NCBI RefSeq assembly: GCF_004766315.1
Contig: NZ_PVSN01000007.1
Coordinates: forward strand, 1 to 52,261
DNA length: 52,261 nucleotides
DNA from: Weissella confusa
GTDB lineage: Bacteria; Bacillota; Bacilli; Lactobacillales; Lactobacillaceae
Reading direction: 5' to 3'
Shown: positions 52,096 to 52,261 of the stretch, piece by piece
Layout: each line of letters begins with the position of its first letter
Numbering within the stretch: position 1 is the first letter of the stretch
Notes under the pieces: generated by a model
The model's database searches: none
Told to the model about the DNA's origin: nothing
Seen by the model: only the letters and a program-made list of their open reading frames with translations
Program-made: the position numbers and the translations under genes

Positions 52096-52261
52096 CCCGG
52101 ATTATTCATGCACTAAATTTTTAACCACAGCTAGATCAGTAAAATACGATAAATCACCTTGAAACTGCCAGTACCTTGGCACGGTTTCAGGGTGTTTTTT
52201 TCGATTGGGCGTTTTTTGAGAAAAATGGGCACACTAAAACCAGCCAGATTTTGCTATTTTT
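52096..52261 (+). repeat. Right copy of the inverted repeat, probable insertion sequence terminus
   Basis: 52096-52222 mirror 1-127 with one mismatch. A further 39 bases to the window end presumably belong to the same element. The inward edge begins CCCGGATTATTCATG. A hairpin at about 52158-52200 (TGAAACTGCCA with TGGCACGGTTTCA) is followed by seven T, a terminator reading out of the window. No transposase reading frame is visible in this fragment. Confidence 0.75.

Noticed and set aside
1-52261. CRISPR array or cas genes
   Set aside because: No evenly spaced repeated units of 25-40 bases and no Cas-like protein are present on either strand.

Overview
The window looks like the chromosome of a heterofermentative lactic acid bacterium, most likely Weissella or a close relative. 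This is inferred from an 819-residue phosphoketolase, a fused AdhE, strong use of TTG for leucine, AGGAGG-type ribosome sites, a DHA2 efflux pump, a LmrCD-type exporter and lactobacillus-type surface proteins. No ribosomal RNA gene or species marker is present, so the genus is inference.

Both ends carry the same 127-base sequence in opposite orientation (1-127 and 52096-52222, one mismatch). It is probably one terminus of an insertion sequence. Each copy stops just upstream of a start codon. The interior runs as follows. (1) 0.15-5 kb: a frameshifted sugar:H+ symporter, then a ybaK / M50-type peptidase / HD hydrolase / DHA2 efflux run. (2) 5-8.6 kb: a GntR/HutC regulator and phosphoketolase, the key enzyme of the pentose pathway. 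(3) 8.7-11 kb: a lone polysaccharide pyruvyl transferase and two small membrane proteins. (4) 11-21.3 kb: a pilus cluster of three very large pilins (about 978, 1006 and 859 residues) and a class C sortase. The first pilin is broken by two compensating frameshifts. (5) 21.3-24.9 kb: a coiled-coil membrane protein, PepO, a DUF697-like protein and a candidate type I toxin-antitoxin-like locus. (6) 24.9-28.6 kb: a trehalose PTS operon with a perfect cre site whose phosphotrehalase gene has an internal TAG. (7) 29-34.2 kb: adhE behind a strong promoter and a Rex-like site, a 49-residue protein, a secreted MucBP/CAP-like protein and exonuclease III. (8) 34.3-43 kb: an ABC-2 exporter, two tandem tRNA-Glu(CTC) genes, a histidine phosphatase / HflX / YdcF operon and a heterodimeric ABC exporter. 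(9) 43.3-50.2 kb: two large wall-anchored adhesins. (10) 50.2-52.1 kb: a phage-type integrase with no other phage gene, and a DUF1304 protein.

The most interesting system is the surface-fibre machinery. Two pilins and both distant adhesins share an unusual sorting signal, K-S-hydrophobic-[LF]-P-x-V-[GD]-G, with valine where LPXTG has threonine. The third pilin has LPYTA and lacks the YPK pilin motif, as expected of a pilus base. All three pilins carry a single cysteine in a shared QYCG motif beside the E-box. This suggests a pilus with a matched sortase and substrates encoded at two loci 22 kb apart.

Three genes (sugar symporter, pilin 1, phosphotrehalase) are disrupted, which suggests ongoing gene decay or, for the pilin, a switchable tract. 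Sequencing error cannot be excluded from the sequence alone.
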